Shown here in pieces: positions 33,645-43,223 of a stretch of 64,000 nt of DNA (position 1 is its first letter; each line of letters begins with the position of its first letter). The translations under genes were made by a program, and so were the position numbers. The notes beneath the pieces are model-generated. The model ran no database searches and had not been told where the DNA came from. It worked only from the letters and a program-made list of their open reading frames with translations. Source of the DNA: Streptomyces sp. HPF1205 (GTDB lineage Bacteria > Actinomycetota > Actinomycetes > Streptomycetales > Streptomycetaceae); contig NZ_JAINVH010000015.1 of the NCBI RefSeq assembly GCF_020400825.1, positions 124,001-188,000 on the forward strand, written 5' to 3'.

Positions 33645-33677
33645 GGCCGACCCCCGGCCGACCCCCGGCCGACCCCG
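33645..33677. repeat. 11-bp tandem repeat, three copies
   Basis: GGCCGACCCCC appears twice followed by GGCCGACCCCG in the 505-bp gap (33553-34057) before clpC. The gap also holds lower-GC promoter-like sequence (GTAAGAAGTACCTAGTGAG around 33790) and the features listed next. Confidence 0.7.
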
Positions 33678-33838
33678 GGCCGATCCGGGGCGCTCGGGCC
33701 CGTCCGGGGACTTGTCCGGCGGGGCGAATCTGTTCGCCCGTAGCGCACTCCGGATCGCCCGGCGATGTGGATTACGGGCGGCTGAGGGTAAGAAGTACCT
33801 AGTGAGAAGGGCTGGTGTTCGAGCAGGGAACGGCAGGC

Positions 33839-33852
33839 GTTCGCCACGGGCG
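33839..33852 (+). promoter_or_regulatory. Possible ClgR box upstream of clpC
   Basis: GTTCGCCACGGGCG fits the ClgR consensus GTTCGC-N5-GCG that I recall for Streptomyces clp and lon promoters. It lies about 205 bp before the clpC ATG. ClgR activation of clpC is known in related species; here it rests only on the motif match. Confidence 0.5.
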
Positions 33853-33938
33853 TAGTGGTTCGCGGGGTATTCGTCTGGCCTGCGGGAACATCGTCTCGCA
33901 CCATCGAGGTTGTGGGAGTGACGTCAGCCGGTAGCGAG

Positions 33939-33967
33939 GCTTTCCCCGCGCGAGCGGGGGTGATACG
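33939..33967. other. Solitary hairpin resembling a type I-E CRISPR repeat
   Basis: The sequence around CCCCGCGCGAGCGGGG with a flanking GTGAT is like actinobacterial type I-E CRISPR repeats, yet occurs only once. It is best read as a hairpin (CCCCGC/GCGGGG, GCGA loop) about 90 bp before clpC. No cas gene or second copy is present. Confidence 0.4.
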
Positions 33968-34057
33968 TGAGCCGCGCCGCTGTGCGGGACTAGCATGCGG
34001 TAGGACAGGGAGGGGACCGACCCCTCACTGCCCGACCGCTCTGAGGAGCGATTAACG

Positions 34058-36580
<2,523 letters not shown>

Positions 36581-36616
36581 GAGCCGCTGCCAGTCCCGTG
36601 GACTGACGGCTCCCAT

Positions 36617-36672
36617 CGGCCGGCCCCGGCTCCGAGCTCACCGCTCGGAGCCGGGGCCGGCCGCTATTTTTG
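36617..36672 (+). terminator. Rho-independent terminator of clpC
   Basis: A perfect 21-bp stem (36617-36637 with 36643-36663), a 5-nt TCACC loop and a following CTATTTTT run make this the strongest terminator in the window. It lies 37 bp past the clpC stop and overlaps the upstream region of the Uma2 gene. Confidence 0.95.
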
Positions 36673-36722
36673 CCGTGCGGCCACGAGAAGCACTCGTGCG
36701 CAGTGAGTGAGGGGGCCGGCCG

Positions 36723-37268
36723 GTGACAGTTCTGGACGAGCTGTGGCGGGAGATCGACACCACGGTGAAGACCGAGGGTTTCACGATCGAGATCCTGGAC
36801 GGGAAGGTCGTCATGACGCCCCGGATTCCGGAGCAGGACTGGACGACGGTCCGCATCAGGCAGGCTGCGGAGGGCTCCGGTATCTCCTTCGAGCGCCTGG
36901 TCAGCGATGTGGCGATCGACTTCCCCGACGAGACGTCGTCCGCTCCGGACGTCTCCATTCTCGACAAGGGCGCCCACCGCCGTCAGAACCGCTTCACCTG
37001 TGTGGACCTGCTGGCTGCCTTCGAGGTCGTCTCCAGGCCGGGCGACCCCAACGACTACGTCCTCAAGGTCGAGAAGTACGGCCGCTACGGCGTCGGCGTC
37101 TATGTCATCGCCGACCCCTTCACCCGCCTGTGCACCGTCTTCGAGCAGCCCACCGGCTCGGGCTACGCCGAGCGCACCGAGGTCCCGTACGGCCACTCCG
37201 TGGAGGTTCGGCTGCGCACGGGGGAGACGTTCACCGTCGACACCGGGACGTTCCCGGGGAAGGTGTGA
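36723..37268 (+). CDS. Uma2-family (DUF820) putative endonuclease
   Basis: A 181-residue PD-(D/E)xK-fold protein. The likely catalytic residues are Asp in PDVSIL, Glu in AFEVVSRPG and Lys in LKVEKYGRYGV, which is followed by VYVIADP. Uma2 proteins are numerous in Streptomyces and cyanobacteria and their substrates are unknown. The start is GTG 36723 without an obvious ribosome binding site. No toxin or antitoxin partner is adjacent. Confidence 0.86.
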   Translation: MTVLDELWREIDTTVKTEGFTIEILDGKVVMTPRIPEQDWTTVRIRQAAEGSGISFERLVSDVAIDFPDETSSAPDVSILDKGAHRRQNRFTCVDLLAAFEVVSRPGDPNDYVLKVEKYGRYGVGVYVIADPFTRLCTVFEQPTGSGYAERTEVPYGHSVEVRLRTGETFTVDTGTFPGKV

Positions 37269-37630
37269 CCGGCGACACGGAACAGGCGGGAACGGCGGGG
37301 GCGGAAAAACACGGGAACGGGGGGCGGGGGTGAAGTGTCCCACGTGACGTGAACCACGTACGAAGGGAAATAGTGGGGGCCGGGCCGGGGACGGGGCAGG
37401 CCCGGGGGTGGCGGGGGATCGTGTCCGGCTTGTGTGGATACGGGTAGGAGCGGGTTCCCGGCGATTCGCAATAAAACGGGCAATTCCCTCCGAGGTGCCG
37501 AGTGGACGTCCGCTACGAACACTCCTAGTAATTGCGCCTCTTGTCGGCCTCACGAATGGCGGGTTACCAAGGATTCGCGGCGCACCGCAGCCGGAATCGC
37601 CGCTCCCCCATCCAGTGAGGTCATTTCTCC
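37269..37630. other. Leader/promoter region before the M23 peptidase gene
   Basis: Some 360 bp without a gene, with lower-GC segments (TAATTGCG, CAATAAAACGGG, GAAATAGTGG). Streptomyces cell-wall hydrolase genes often have ydaO (c-di-AMP) riboswitches in such leaders, but I could not make out the conserved ydaO pieces here. Confidence 0.4.
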
Positions 37631-38362
37631 ATGCGCAAGAACTCGACGATGAAGAACCGCACCCCGAAGTCCCTGCTCCGCGGCCGCGCGGCCGTGGTGA
37701 CCGGAGGCGTGGTGGCGGCGCTCGCGCTGGGCTCCACCGCGGCGTTCGCGGCGGGCGGCACGCAGCACGAGGGGTTCCTCGCCGCCGGGAGCACGAGCAC
37801 CGTGGCGCAGGCCGTGCACCAGCAGGCCGCCGGCCAGAAGGCCGCCGCCGCCAAGGCCGAGGCCGCCGCGCACAAGGCCGCGGACATGGCGAAGGCCAAG
37901 GCCGCCGCCCAGAAGAAGGCCGCGGCCAAGGCCGCGGCCGCCAACGAGAAGCGCGCCGCCTCCTGGGTGACGCCGACCACCGGCTACGTGCTGGGCGCCC
38001 ACTTCAACCAGGCCGGCTCGCACTGGATGCACAAGCACTCCGGCCAGGACTTCGTCGTGCCGTCCGGCACCACGGTGCGGGCCGCCCACGCCGGGACCGT
38101 GGTGGAGGCCGACTGGGGCGGCGCCTACGGCAACAACATCGTGATCAAGCACGGCGGCCACCTGTACACGCAGTACGGCCACCTGTCGAAGTTCCTGGTG
38201 CACGTCGGCGAGCACGTGAACACCGGCGAGACCATCGCCAAGTCCGGCTCCACCGGCAACTCGACCGGCCCCCACCTGCACTTCGAGGTGCGCACCACGC
38301 CGTACTACGGCTCGGGCGTCGAGCCGGTCCACTTCCTGAAGGAGCACGGCGTGAACCCGTAA
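37631..38362 (+). CDS. Secreted M23 (LytM-type) peptidase
   Basis: A 243-residue cell-wall hydrolase. A signal peptide spans residues 1-41 (basic MRKNSTMKNRTPKSLLRGRA, then a hydrophobic stretch ending AAFAAGG), followed by a 60-residue Ala/Lys/Glu coiled coil and an M23 domain from about residue 113. Zinc ligands lie in KHSGQDF (HxxxD) and PHLHFEV (HxH). It would cut peptidoglycan cross-bridges. It stops five bases from the convergent TetR gene. Confidence 0.92.
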   Translation: MRKNSTMKNRTPKSLLRGRAAVVTGGVVAALALGSTAAFAAGGTQHEGFLAAGSTSTVAQAVHQQAAGQKAAAAKAEAAAHKAADMAKAKAAAQKKAAAKAAAANEKRAASWVTPTTGYVLGAHFNQAGSHWMHKHSGQDFVVPSGTTVRAAHAGTVVEADWGGAYGNNIVIKHGGHLYTQYGHLSKFLVHVGEHVNTGETIAKSGSTGNSTGPHLHFEVRTTPYYGSGVEPVHFLKEHGVNP

Positions 38363-38367
38363 GGGCG

Positions 38368-38967
38368 TCACCCGGTCAGCGCCGCCTCCGCCTGGGCGGC
38401 GAGATCGAGGGCGACCTCAAGGATGGCCGCGCGCTTCTCCTCGGGGTCGCCCTCGACGTTCTGCATCACGAACATCCCGGCGTGCATCGACAGCAGCGCG
38501 CTGACGGACCGCACCTGGGCGGTCAGGGGGGCGTCCGGCTCCTTGAGCAGGTCGCTGAGCGACACGAACCGGGTGCGGAAGGACTCGCCGATGCTCAGCT
38601 CGCGCACCGCCGCCTGGTTCTCCTGGATGAAGCGGAAGAAGGCCGCCGAGGCCCACAGCGCGTCGGCGTAGCGGCGCAGCAGCTCCTGCTTGGTCGCCAG
38701 CGAGCGCGGCTGGGACTCGCCCCACTCGATCAGCTCGTCCAGCGGCCTGGCCAGGTCCTCGGAGAGGCTGATGAGGATGTCTTCCTTGGTCTTGAAGTGG
38801 TAGTAGAGCGCGGCCTTCGTGACGTCCAGGTGCTCGGCGATCTCGCGCAGCGACGTCTTCTCGTAGCCCCGCTCGGCGAACAGCTCCAGCGCGACGTCCT
38901 GGATCCGGCGCCGGGTGTCGCCACGGCGTGCATGCGGTGGCTGCTGCTGCGGCTGCGGTGTGGCCAT
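38368..38967 (-). CDS. TetR-family repressor of the adjacent efflux gene
   Basis: A 199-residue TetR regulator. The DNA-binding part spans about residues 18-63 (IQDVALELFAERGYEKTSLR, AALYYHFKTKEDIL). AGGAGAG before ATG 38967 fixes the start. It diverges from a DHA2-type MFS gene, with a long inverted repeat between them, which suggests repression of both genes with drug-type relief. Confidence 0.93.
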   Translation of the reverse strand: MATPQPQQQPPHARRGDTRRRIQDVALELFAERGYEKTSLREIAEHLDVTKAALYYHFKTKEDILISLSEDLARPLDELIEWGESQPRSLATKQELLRRYADALWASAAFFRFIQENQAAVRELSIGESFRTRFVSLSDLLKEPDAPLTAQVRSVSALLSMHAGMFVMQNVEGDPEEKRAAILEVALDLAAQAEAALTG

Positions 38968-39065
38968 GACTGTGTCGCTCTCCTGCTGCTGCGCCGTGCG
39001 CCACGCGGTGTCACCGAGTGACGGTCCCAATGCCCAACGGTACGGCCTGGCCGGGCCTCAGGGCA

Positions 39066-39136
39066 CTTACTTGACGCCCGGCTAGTTGGCACCTACCTTT
39101 GACGATGACAGATGTGCTAACCGGGCGGCAAGTAAG
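39066..39136. promoter_or_regulatory. Long inverted repeat operator between TetR and MFS genes
   Basis: Arms at 39066-39092 and 39114-39136 match at 19 of 21 core positions (both begin CTTACTTG, read from outside in) around a 21-bp centre. Left arm contains TTGACG (39071-39076), which with TACCTT 17 bp later (39094-39099) forms a good sigma-70-type promoter for the MFS gene. Two operators facing each other would let the TetR repressor shut both promoters. Confidence 0.78.
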
Positions 39137-39232
39137 AGTCGCGGACGGTCCCCGGGAAACCCGCGGGTCCCGCGGACCTTCCGGGTCCGAGGACCAGAGA
39201 GGCGCCGCCCTCGACGGGGGAGGAATCCGGTC

Positions 39233-40813
39233 ATGACCCCGACCGAACCGGCGGTCACCGCCGCCAAACCAGGGCCCCGCCCCCGCAGCGTGCGCGTGGT
39301 GATGGTCGGCCTGCTGATCGCGATGCTGCTGGCGATGCTCGACAACATGATCGTCGGCACCGCGATGCCGACCATCGTCGGCGACCTGGGCGGCCTCAAC
39401 CACCTGTCCTGGGTGGTCACCGCCTACACGCTCGCCACGGCCACCTCGACCCCCATCTGGGGCAAGCTCGGCGACATGTACGGCAGGAAGGGCATCTTCC
39501 TGACCTCGATCGTGCTGTTCCTGTGCGGTTCCGCGCTGTCCGGCATGTCGCGGTCGATGGACCAGCTCATCACCTTCCGCGCGATCCAGGGCCTGGGCGC
39601 GGGCGGCCTCATCGTCGGTGTGATGGCGATCATCGGCGAGCTGGTCCCGCCCCGCGAGCGCGGCAAGTACCAGGGCATGATCGCGGGCGTCATGGCCATC
39701 GCGATGATCGGCGGCCCGCTGGTCGGCGGCTCGATCACCGACCACTGGGGCTGGCGCTGGAGCTTCTACATCAACCTCCCGATAGGCGCCGTCGCCCTGA
39801 CGATGATCACCATCGTGCTGCACGTGCCGAGGAAGCGCGCCGAGGGCCGCGTCGACTACCTGGGCGCGTCGCTGCTCACCGTCGCCATCACCTCGCTCGT
39901 ACTGCTCACCACCTGGGGCGGCACGCAGTACGCCTGGGGCTCGGCGACCATCATCGGGCTGCTGGTCGTCGGCCTCGCCGCCCTGGCCGCCTTCATCCAC
40001 GCCGAGACCCGCGCCGCCGAGCCGGTGCTCCCACTGCGGATCTTCCGCAGCGGCAACTTCACCCTCATCTCGCTGATCGGCTTCCTCGTCGGCTTCACCA
40101 TGTTCGGCGCGATGACCTTCCTGCCGCTCTACCAGCAGACCGTCCAGGGCGCCTCGGCCACCAACTCCGGTCTGCTCCTGCTCCCGATGCTGCTGGCCAT
40201 GATGGCCGTGTCCATGGTCGCGGGCCGGGTCACCACCTCCACCGGCAAGTACAAGATCTTCCCGATCATCGGCGGCGCCCTCATCACGGTCGGCCTGTTC
40301 CTGCTGTCCACGATGGGCGTCCACACCAGCCGCCTGACCTCGGGCCTGTTCATGGCCGTCCTCGGCGCCGGCATGGGCTTCATCATGCAGATCACCATGC
40401 TGGTGGCCCAGAACAGCGTCCAGCTCGCGGACATAGGCGTCGGCTCGTCCTCCGCCACCTTGTTCCGTACGATCGGCGGTTCCTTCGGCGTCTCCCTCTT
40501 CGGCGCCCTGTTCTCGCACCGCGTCCAGCACGGCATGGCCGGCGGCGCGGGTTCGCGGGGCGCCGCGGTCACCAAGGCCGGCGCGCAGCTCGACCCGGCG
40601 ACCATCGCCAAGTTCTCGCCGGACATCAAGAACGCGTACTTCCACGCGGTCGCCTCGGGCACGCACATCGTCTTCCTGTGCGGCGCGGCCGTGAGCGTCA
40701 TCGGCTTCATCGCGGCCTTCTTCCTCGTCGAGACGCCGCTGCGCGGCTCGGCGGCCAAGAAGCCCGCCGAGGGCTCCGAGGAGCAGCCGCAGCTCGTCGC
40801 GGACGCCGTCTGA
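39233..40813 (+). CDS. MFS transporter, DHA2 (14-helix) drug-efflux family
   Basis: A 526-residue multidrug-type exporter. LAMLDNMIVGTAMPTIVGDLGG (first helix, motif D1) and GKLGDMYGRKGIFL (motif A) are at the N-terminus, GPLVGGSI is motif C, with about 14 helices in all. Typical of EmrB/QacA proteins that export drugs by proton antiport. GGGGGAGG before ATG 39233 sets the start. Divergent from its TetR regulator. Confidence 0.92.
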   Translation: MTPTEPAVTAAKPGPRPRSVRVVMVGLLIAMLLAMLDNMIVGTAMPTIVGDLGGLNHLSWVVTAYTLATATSTPIWGKLGDMYGRKGIFLTSIVLFLCGSALSGMSRSMDQLITFRAIQGLGAGGLIVGVMAIIGELVPPRERGKYQGMIAGVMAIAMIGGPLVGGSITDHWGWRWSFYINLPIGAVALTMITIVLHVPRKRAEGRVDYLGASLLTVAITSLVLLTTWGGTQYAWGSATIIGLLVVGLAALAAFIHAETRAAEPVLPLRIFRSGNFTLISLIGFLVGFTMFGAMTFLPLYQQTVQGASATNSGLLLLPMLLAMMAVSMVAGRVTTSTGKYKIFPIIGGALITVGLFLLSTMGVHTSRLTSGLFMAVLGAGMGFIMQITMLVAQNSVQLADIGVGSSSATLFRTIGGSFGVSLFGALFSHRVQHGMAGGAGSRGAAVTKAGAQLDPATIAKFSPDIKNAYFHAVASGTHIVFLCGAAVSVIGFIAAFFLVETPLRGSAAKKPAEGSEEQPQLVADAV

Positions 40814-40963
40814 GGGCGGTGTCACGGGGGTACCCCGCCACGGTGGTCCCGGCCGATTCCGTACGGCCGCGGGCCGCCGTGGTGGTACGTTGCCGGTGCG
40901 GCGGCCGGATGTCAGGGCCGCCCGGCGTACGTGACACCGCGAACAGCAAAGGCACCGTCTGAG

Positions 40964-41194
40964 ATGGCCGACGCACGGGAGAAGGAAGCGCTGTACGCCC
41001 TCGACTTGAGCGGCGTGGAGTGGACGGCCGCGCCGGACAGCGACCCGGCGAACCGCGTGGAGATCGCGTACCTCCCCGAGGGTGCCGTGGCCATGCGCAA
41101 CTCGGCCGACCCGGACGGGCCGGTCCTGCGCTACACCGCCGCCGAGTGGCGCGCCTTCGTCCTGGGCGCCCGGGACGGCGAGTTCGACATCTGA
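40964..41194 (+). CDS. DUF397-family protein
   Basis: A 76-residue DUF397 protein with LDLSGVEWTAAP, VAMRNSADPDGPVLRYTAAEW and FVLGARDGEFDI. Members usually sit next to Xre-type helix-turn-helix genes; none is adjacent here, so this is an orphan. AACAGCAAAGGCA lies upstream without an evident ribosome binding site. Confidence 0.86.
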   Translation: MADAREKEALYALDLSGVEWTAAPDSDPANRVEIAYLPEGAVAMRNSADPDGPVLRYTAAEWRAFVLGARDGEFDI

Positions 41195-41369
41195 GGCCCG
41201 GGCGCCCGGGCGTCTCGGCGCCTGTACGCCCCGACGCCTGTGCGGCCGGACACCCTGGCCGCGACGACCCGGCGCCCTTGCTTCGCTTCGACGCCTATGG
41301 CCCGCGACGCCTCGACGCCATGCGTCCGGCGGCGGGAAGGCCCTGCCGCGCGCGGGCGTTGCCCCTGCC

Positions 41370-41747
41370 ATGAGGATCGGCGAAGCCGCCAGGACCAGCG
41401 GCGCGAGTGCCAGGTCGCTGCGGTACTACGAGGACGAGGGCCTGATCGTCCCCGGCCGGCTGGGCAACGGGTACCGGGACTACTGCCCCTCCACCCTCGA
41501 CCGCGTCCGCGTCATCCGCGACCTGCTGGGGTCCGGACTGCCCGTGCGGCTGATCAGGGAGATCCTGTCCGAGCCCGCCTCGGGACCCGGCGCGGGCACC
41601 GGCTCCGGCGCGGACGAGGCGTGCGCGCGGTTCCTGCGGGAGGTACGCGGGTACCGCGACCGGCTCGCCGAGCGGATCGCCGGTCTCAGCGAGCGGCAGG
41701 CCGCCCTCGACGCCTACCTGCGCAGGGCAGGCGCGCCGGACCGCTGA
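41370..41747 (+). CDS. MerR-family regulator
   Basis: A 125-residue MerR protein. MRIGEAARTSGASARSLRYY is the winged-helix start and RLGNGYRDYCPSTLDRVRVI follows; a coiled-coil dimerisation helix ends the protein. Its start is not preceded by a strong ribosome binding site. A classical MerR promoter lies just after its stop, in front of the oxidoreductase gene, and the protein is its likely controller. Confidence 0.9.
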   Translation: MRIGEAARTSGASARSLRYYEDEGLIVPGRLGNGYRDYCPSTLDRVRVIRDLLGSGLPVRLIREILSEPASGPGAGTGSGADEACARFLREVRGYRDRLAERIAGLSERQAALDAYLRRAGAPDR

Positions 41748-41754
41748 CCCCGGC

Positions 41755-41787
41755 TTGACCTTGACACCGGCGTCAGGACCCTACGTT
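41755..41787 (+). promoter_or_regulatory. MerR-type promoter of the oxidoreductase gene
   Basis: CCTTGACACCGGCGTCAGG (41759-41777) is a dyad lying between a TTGACC -35 box and CTACGT (-10), which are 20 bp apart. The over-long spacer with a central dyad is the hallmark of promoters twisted open by MerR activators. The upstream MerR gene is adjacent. Confidence 0.8.
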
Positions 41788-41920
41788 CCCGCGTATGGAG
41801 ACCGATGGGCGGCGGCACGCCGCGGACCGGGCAGAGCCCTCAGGACACGCAGACCGGGCAGAGCGGGCGGAGCAGGCAGAGCAGGCGGAGCCCCCGCGCA
41901 GGCGGCCGGCCGGGGGGACC

Positions 41921-42901
41921 ATGCGGGCGCTGGTGCAGCGGTCGCACCACGGCCCCGGGGACCTGGTCCTCACGGCCGACCTGCCCCGCCCCGAGCCGGG
42001 GCCGGGCGCGTACCTGGTGCGCGTGGGCGCCGCGGGCGTCAACTTCGCGGACGTCATGCAGAGCCGCGGCACTTACGGCGGCGGTCCCCGGGCGCCCTAC
42101 GTGGCGGGCTTCGAAGCCGCCGGCGAGATCGCCGGCGCCGGCCCCGGCATCGTCGACCCGCTCCCGCCCGGCACCCATGTCGTCGGCACCGGACCGGGCG
42201 CCTTCGCGCAGTACATGACGATGCCGGCCGCGGGCGTGCTCCCCGTACCGTCCGGCTGGAGCGACGCCGAAGCCCTCGGCCTGGTGCTCAACTGGGCGAC
42301 CGCGCTGGCGGCGCTGAAACCGCTGGGCGGGGTGGAGGCGGGTGACGTGGTGCTCGTGCACGCCGCGGCGGGAGGCGTGGGGCAGGCCGCCGTACGCCTG
42401 GCCCGCCACTACGGGGCGCGGGTGATCGCCACGGCGTCCGCGGCCAAGCACGACACGGTCAGGGCGCTGGGCGCCGACGCGGTCCTGGACGCCGCCCGTC
42501 CCGACCTGGCCGCGGAGATCACCCGCCTGACCGGCGGTGCCGACCTGGTCCTGGAGTCGGTGGGACGCACCACCTTCGCGGCGAGCCTGGCGGTCACCAA
42601 GCGCTTCACCGGTCGCGTCGTCGTGTTCGGCGCCGCTTCCGGCGACGCCACCTTGAGCACGAACGACCTGGTCTTCACCCATCAGGTGCAGGTCAAGGGA
42701 CTGCACATCGGGGTGCTGGCGGCCGCGGCCCCGTCCCTGTACCGGTCGGTGCTCGCCGAGCTCGCGTCCCTCGTCGCGCGGGGGGTCTGCCCGCCCGGCA
42801 CCCCCGAGGTCCACCCCCTGGCCGACGGGCCCGCGGTGCTGCGGCGGATGGGGGCCGGCGCGACCCGCGGCAAGCACGCCCTCGACCCCTGGCCGCGCTG
42901 A
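41921..42901 (+). CDS. Quinone oxidoreductase, MDR family
   Basis: A 326-residue medium-chain reductase (MRALVQRSHHGPGDLVL start; AAAGGVGQAAVRLARHYGARV is the NADPH loop). The MerR gene upstream and the dyad promoter suggest induction by an electrophile or oxidant, as for other MerR-controlled quinone reductases. Starts: ATG 41921 after GGGGGGA fits the family; ATG 41795, 7-8 bases after the -10 box, is possible as a leaderless start but adds a 42-residue low-complexity Ala/Glu/Arg tract. Confidence 0.87.
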   Translation: MRALVQRSHHGPGDLVLTADLPRPEPGPGAYLVRVGAAGVNFADVMQSRGTYGGGPRAPYVAGFEAAGEIAGAGPGIVDPLPPGTHVVGTGPGAFAQYMTMPAAGVLPVPSGWSDAEALGLVLNWATALAALKPLGGVEAGDVVLVHAAAGGVGQAAVRLARHYGARVIATASAAKHDTVRALGADAVLDAARPDLAAEITRLTGGADLVLESVGRTTFAASLAVTKRFTGRVVVFGAASGDATLSTNDLVFTHQVQVKGLHIGVLAAAAPSLYRSVLAELASLVARGVCPPGTPEVHPLADGPAVLRRMGAGATRGKHALDPWPR

Positions 42902-42982
42902 CACCGACAGGCTCTTGCCAGGAGTCATCCCTCCGGGCGCCCCGTTCGTATCAAGAGTGTTGATCCCTTGAGAGGAAGGGCC

Positions 42983-43105
42983 ATGAACCTCAAACCAGTT
43001 CTTCCGGCCAAGCACCATCACCACAGGAAGCACTCCCACAGCTTCACGAGCAACAGGCGTCACAACAAGAGGCGCCCCACCACCCACAGCACGCACGGCC
43101 ACTGA
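42983..43105 (+). CDS. Histidine-rich 40-residue micropeptide
   Basis: ATG 42983 has GAGAGGAAGGG four bases before it, the best ribosome binding site in this part. The peptide MNLKPVLPAKHHHHRKHSHS continues with 20 more Arg/His/Thr-rich residues and ends HGH; ten of 40 residues are His and the calculated charge is strongly positive. No family is recognised. ATCAAGAGTGTTGAT (42950-42964), just upstream, is a 15-bp dyad. It is followed after 118 bp by an ABC exporter. Reading it as a real gene rests on the ribosome binding site and composition. Confidence 0.6.
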   Translation: MNLKPVLPAKHHHHRKHSHSFTSNRRHNKRRPTTHSTHGH

Positions 43106-43223
43106 CGTGACCGGCGTCCTGCCGTACCGGGAGGCCGGGCCGGGCGTGTCCCGGGCCGGCCTTCCGCGTCGCGCGGAGCGCGGTGCTCCGGACGCAGGGC
43201 GTGGAGCGCGTTGAGGCAGGCGT

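Noticed and set aside
33939..33967. CRISPR array candidate before clpC
   Set aside because: Only one repeat-like unit with no spacer, second copy or cas gene in 64 kb. Kept as a solitary hairpin only.
36617..36672. Possible riboswitch or regulatory RNA after clpC
   Set aside because: A perfect 21-bp stem followed by a T-run is fully explained as an intrinsic terminator.
37269..37630. ydaO (c-di-AMP) riboswitch before the M23 peptidase
   Set aside because: Expected in this gene class, but the conserved helices and loop bases could not be found by eye. A covariance search would settle it.
41795..41920. Leaderless start at ATG 41795 for the quinone reductase
   Set aside because: It fits the -10 spacing, but the extra 42 residues are low-complexity and the family begins at ATG 41921, which has its own ribosome binding site. 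Left as an alternative.
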